This document shows positions 63,201-64,000 of a DNA stretch of 64,000 nucleotides, piece after piece. The DNA comes from Chryseotalea sanaruensis (GTDB lineage Bacteria > Bacteroidota > Bacteroidia > Cytophagales > Cyclobacteriaceae): positions 304,597 to 368,596 of the forward strand of contig NZ_BHXQ01000006.1 of the NCBI RefSeq assembly GCF_003990915.1. The letters run 5' to 3'. Every line of letters begins with the position of its first letter. Within the stretch, counting starts at the first letter, position 1. The notes under the pieces are model-generated. The model did not search any database. It saw only the letters and a list, made by a program, of their open reading frames with translations, and was not told the DNA's origin. The position numbers and the translations under genes are program-made.

Positions 63201-64000
63201 TACCGTCTTCGTAACACAAACTGTAAATGGTTGCCGTAGTGTTGCCACACCCGTCACACTTAACGTTATCTCAGGCATTACAGCCAGTTTGGTTAGTAAT
63301 GATGGTGACAATATCATTTGTGATGGAACAACTGTTTTATTTACAGCCACCCCCATTGGTGCAGCTTCTTATGATTTTATATTGAATGGAAATTTTGGTA
63401 CCCCGATTCAGTCTGGGGTTTCCAATACTTTTTCAACAAACACATTAAATGATGGAGATGAGCTGGAAGTTGTAGTAACAGGAGGCGGAGGTTGTACTGA
63501 TGTTAGCAATGGTATTATATCTACTGTAATACCAACGGCCACTGTAAACGCAGTGGCTAATCAGGTGCTTTGCAATGGAGATAATTCAACACTCGTTACT
63601 TTTACGGGTTCAAATTCCACAAGTTATACCTGGACGAATGATAACACTTCCATCGGTCTGGCTGCTAGCGGCACAGGAAACATAAACAGTTTTGTTTCCA
63701 CAAATACGGGAATCTCTCCATTAGTTGCCACTATCACGGTTACAGCTAATAATGGATTGTGTGTAGGGACATCTCAGGTGTTTACGGTTACGGTTAACCC
63801 TACGCCAGCGTTGAGCAGCAGTTTAACCCCGGCAGCGATTTGCAGTGGTGATACATTTAGTTATACACCTGCGAGTGTCACAGTTGGAGCAACCTTCAGC
63901 TGGAGCAGAGCAGTAGTGGTTGGCATTACCGAGGCAGCTGGTACAGGCACGAATGATCCTAATGAAACACTGACTAATACAACAAGCTTACCGATTAATG
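60247..64000 (+). CDS. Giant secreted repeat protein (adhesin-like), N-terminal 1251 codons, cut by window edge
   Basis: The frame is open from the ATG at 60247 to the end of the window with no stop. A signal peptide (about 1-24: MGKKFCGAIVLLVLFFVAGE, then SLAQ) is followed by a Gly/Asn/Thr-rich right-handed-helix-like region (about 25-500) with NWTVVGTWTLVSGSDGDGIPD. From about 660 on come Ig/PKD-like repeats with Cys pairs: CEGD, YSWSPAT, VYTVTVTDAN and LQWWSD recur in two tandem units. Such proteins in Bacteroidota are surface adhesins exported by the T9SS, but the C-terminal sorting domain lies outside the window. A TTG at 60223 is an alternative start. It follows the lipoprotein gene after a structured leader. 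Confidence 0.88.
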   Translation, partial: MGKKFCGAIVLLVLFFVAGESLAQGNFESNASGNWTVVGTWTLVSGSDGDGIPDANDNVVIRNTHTVTVSNGGVGPTVHECNNITINNGGILRTNSGTAVRTLRVSGSLTISAGGTLTVVSSGGTVTHFIEIAGDFTNNGGTFSPLVGNDVVQVIFNGTGAQAINGTSVTQTFNNVIVNKSIGTTLTVSGSTTTLNAVNFEQTSGNFTAPATTDFSGNITLTSGNYNAGVNTSIGGNFTNNGVSFISGAGTVSFDGITQEINGSSVTTFNNLTTIGSTILTTGVATIIGGDLSIGDGTTFSLSGFDLTVNGTTTIGAGASGVLSITSSTGTKIFEGLVTISTNGFWNNAANESVTFRGGITNNGLFTTGSALQTFDTNNQALTGSFIIPSIGVNGIILTNNGSVEISNNLSGTGNFFQAVGATLNLRGATTIASLTASSAGNSVEYSGNDQDVFGTTYADLVLNQSAGEASLGSDVVVEETLTLTSRNFNLAGYHLEFGALATAIAGGPFSSSKMIIATGGSEVRKSFNSAGSFTFPIGDNTGLLEYSPIQLTSSGASTIGVSIVDAKHPNNSSATNFLSRYWNIVSSSPVTVDVIATYLNTDITGSEGLISTAQLDGTFNRDSNPWVKSTVLDAGNNEAEFVGAVLTTAQTSAFTGILSTNPVAAINTGAGVTICEGDVQALLASVSSGGDAPFTYSWSPATALSATNIANPSANPVADVIYTVTVTDANGIEDTEITTITVNPRPVAPVVTFTTNTYCVGATITPPTTAGSGLQWWSDATLLTLLPTVDPENPIDTELGFSTIAAGTTTVYVTETVLGCRGPATAITLTVRANPIADAGAASIDVCEGDAVALGGSPTATAGAGSYTYSWSPATGLNNATIANPTLTASSAGNVVYTVTVTDANTCQSTDNITVNTLALPAAPAVTFTPSTYCTGATLTAPTTAGTALQWWSDVTLTSPLVTVSPTNPTGAELGFSTASAGITTVFVTQTVNGCRSVATPVTLNVISGITASLVSNDGDNIICDGTTVLFTATPIGAASYDFILNGNFGTPIQSGVSNTFSTNTLNDGDELEVVVTGGGGCTDVSNGIISTVIPTATVNAVANQVLCNGDNSTLVTFTGSNSTSYTWTNDNTSIGLAASGTGNINSFVSTNTGISPLVATITVTANNGLCVGTSQVFTVTVNPTPALSSSLTPAAICSGDTFSYTPASVTVGATFSWSRAVVVGITEAAGTGTNDPNETLTNTTSLPIN

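Noticed and set aside
60205..63356. Several long reading frames on the minus strand (for example 60627-60920, 61020-61376, 62412-62657, 63096-63356)
   Set aside because: They lie antisense to the giant secreted gene, have Val/Pro/Ser-rich composition typical of mirror frames, and show no starts, motifs or promoters.

Overview
The window looks like a chromosomal stretch of a Cytophagales-type Bacteroidota. It is AT-rich and carries a SusC/SusD/SusF-like glycan-uptake set, a type IX secretion (T9SS) sorting tail on a secreted amylase, a short RpoD of about 287 residues, a bacillithiol deacetylase, and promoters of the Bacteroidota form TTTG-N18-20-TAnnTTTG. I saw no tRNA, rRNA, CRISPR array, insertion sequence or prophage gene. 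Accessory signals are short dispersed inverted repeats in gene gaps.

Layout. 1-7.9 kb is housekeeping: the end of a START-like gene, an LptF/LptG permease, rpsO, pnp, rpoD, trxB, bshB1 and a RidA-family gene. 7.9-9.5 kb is a TetR regulator plus an alpha/beta hydrolase, each preceded by the same 16-bp operator. 9.5-16.6 kb holds lhgO, a class II glutamine amidotransferase, exported MsrB and MsrA on either side of a YfiR / HAMP-GAF sensor pair, and an orphan lipoprotein. 16.6-37.9 kb is a complete alpha-glucan (starch/maltodextrin) locus. Its minus-strand arm is lacI, GH31, GH13 lipoprotein, MFS sugar transporter and esterase. Its plus-strand arm is susC, susD, susF-like, T9SS-secreted GH13, pgmB and GH65 maltose phosphorylase. 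Matching LacI-type operators lie in front of both arms.

38-51 kb is mixed: a sodium/alanine symporter, a ureohydrolase, sixA, topA, a voltage-gated-like potassium channel with a zinc-ribbon tail, a SerB-SerA fusion, an arsenic operon (arsR-arsM-arsN2), half of a split transketolase, an exported RidA-like protein and an OmpH/Skp chaperone.

51-64 kb is the most unusual region. A nucleotide-transporter-like membrane protein is fused to HEAT repeats and a cyclic-nucleotide-binding domain. It is followed by an nSTAND ATPase with a membrane anchor, coiled coil and WD40 propeller. That gene overlaps an outer-membrane barrel gene, which in turn overlaps a propeller-like lipoprotein gene. After a structured leader comes a giant secreted repeat protein that runs off the window. 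The overlaps suggest one envelope-spanning assembly, which is the best candidate here for an undescribed system. Its function is not established by the sequence.
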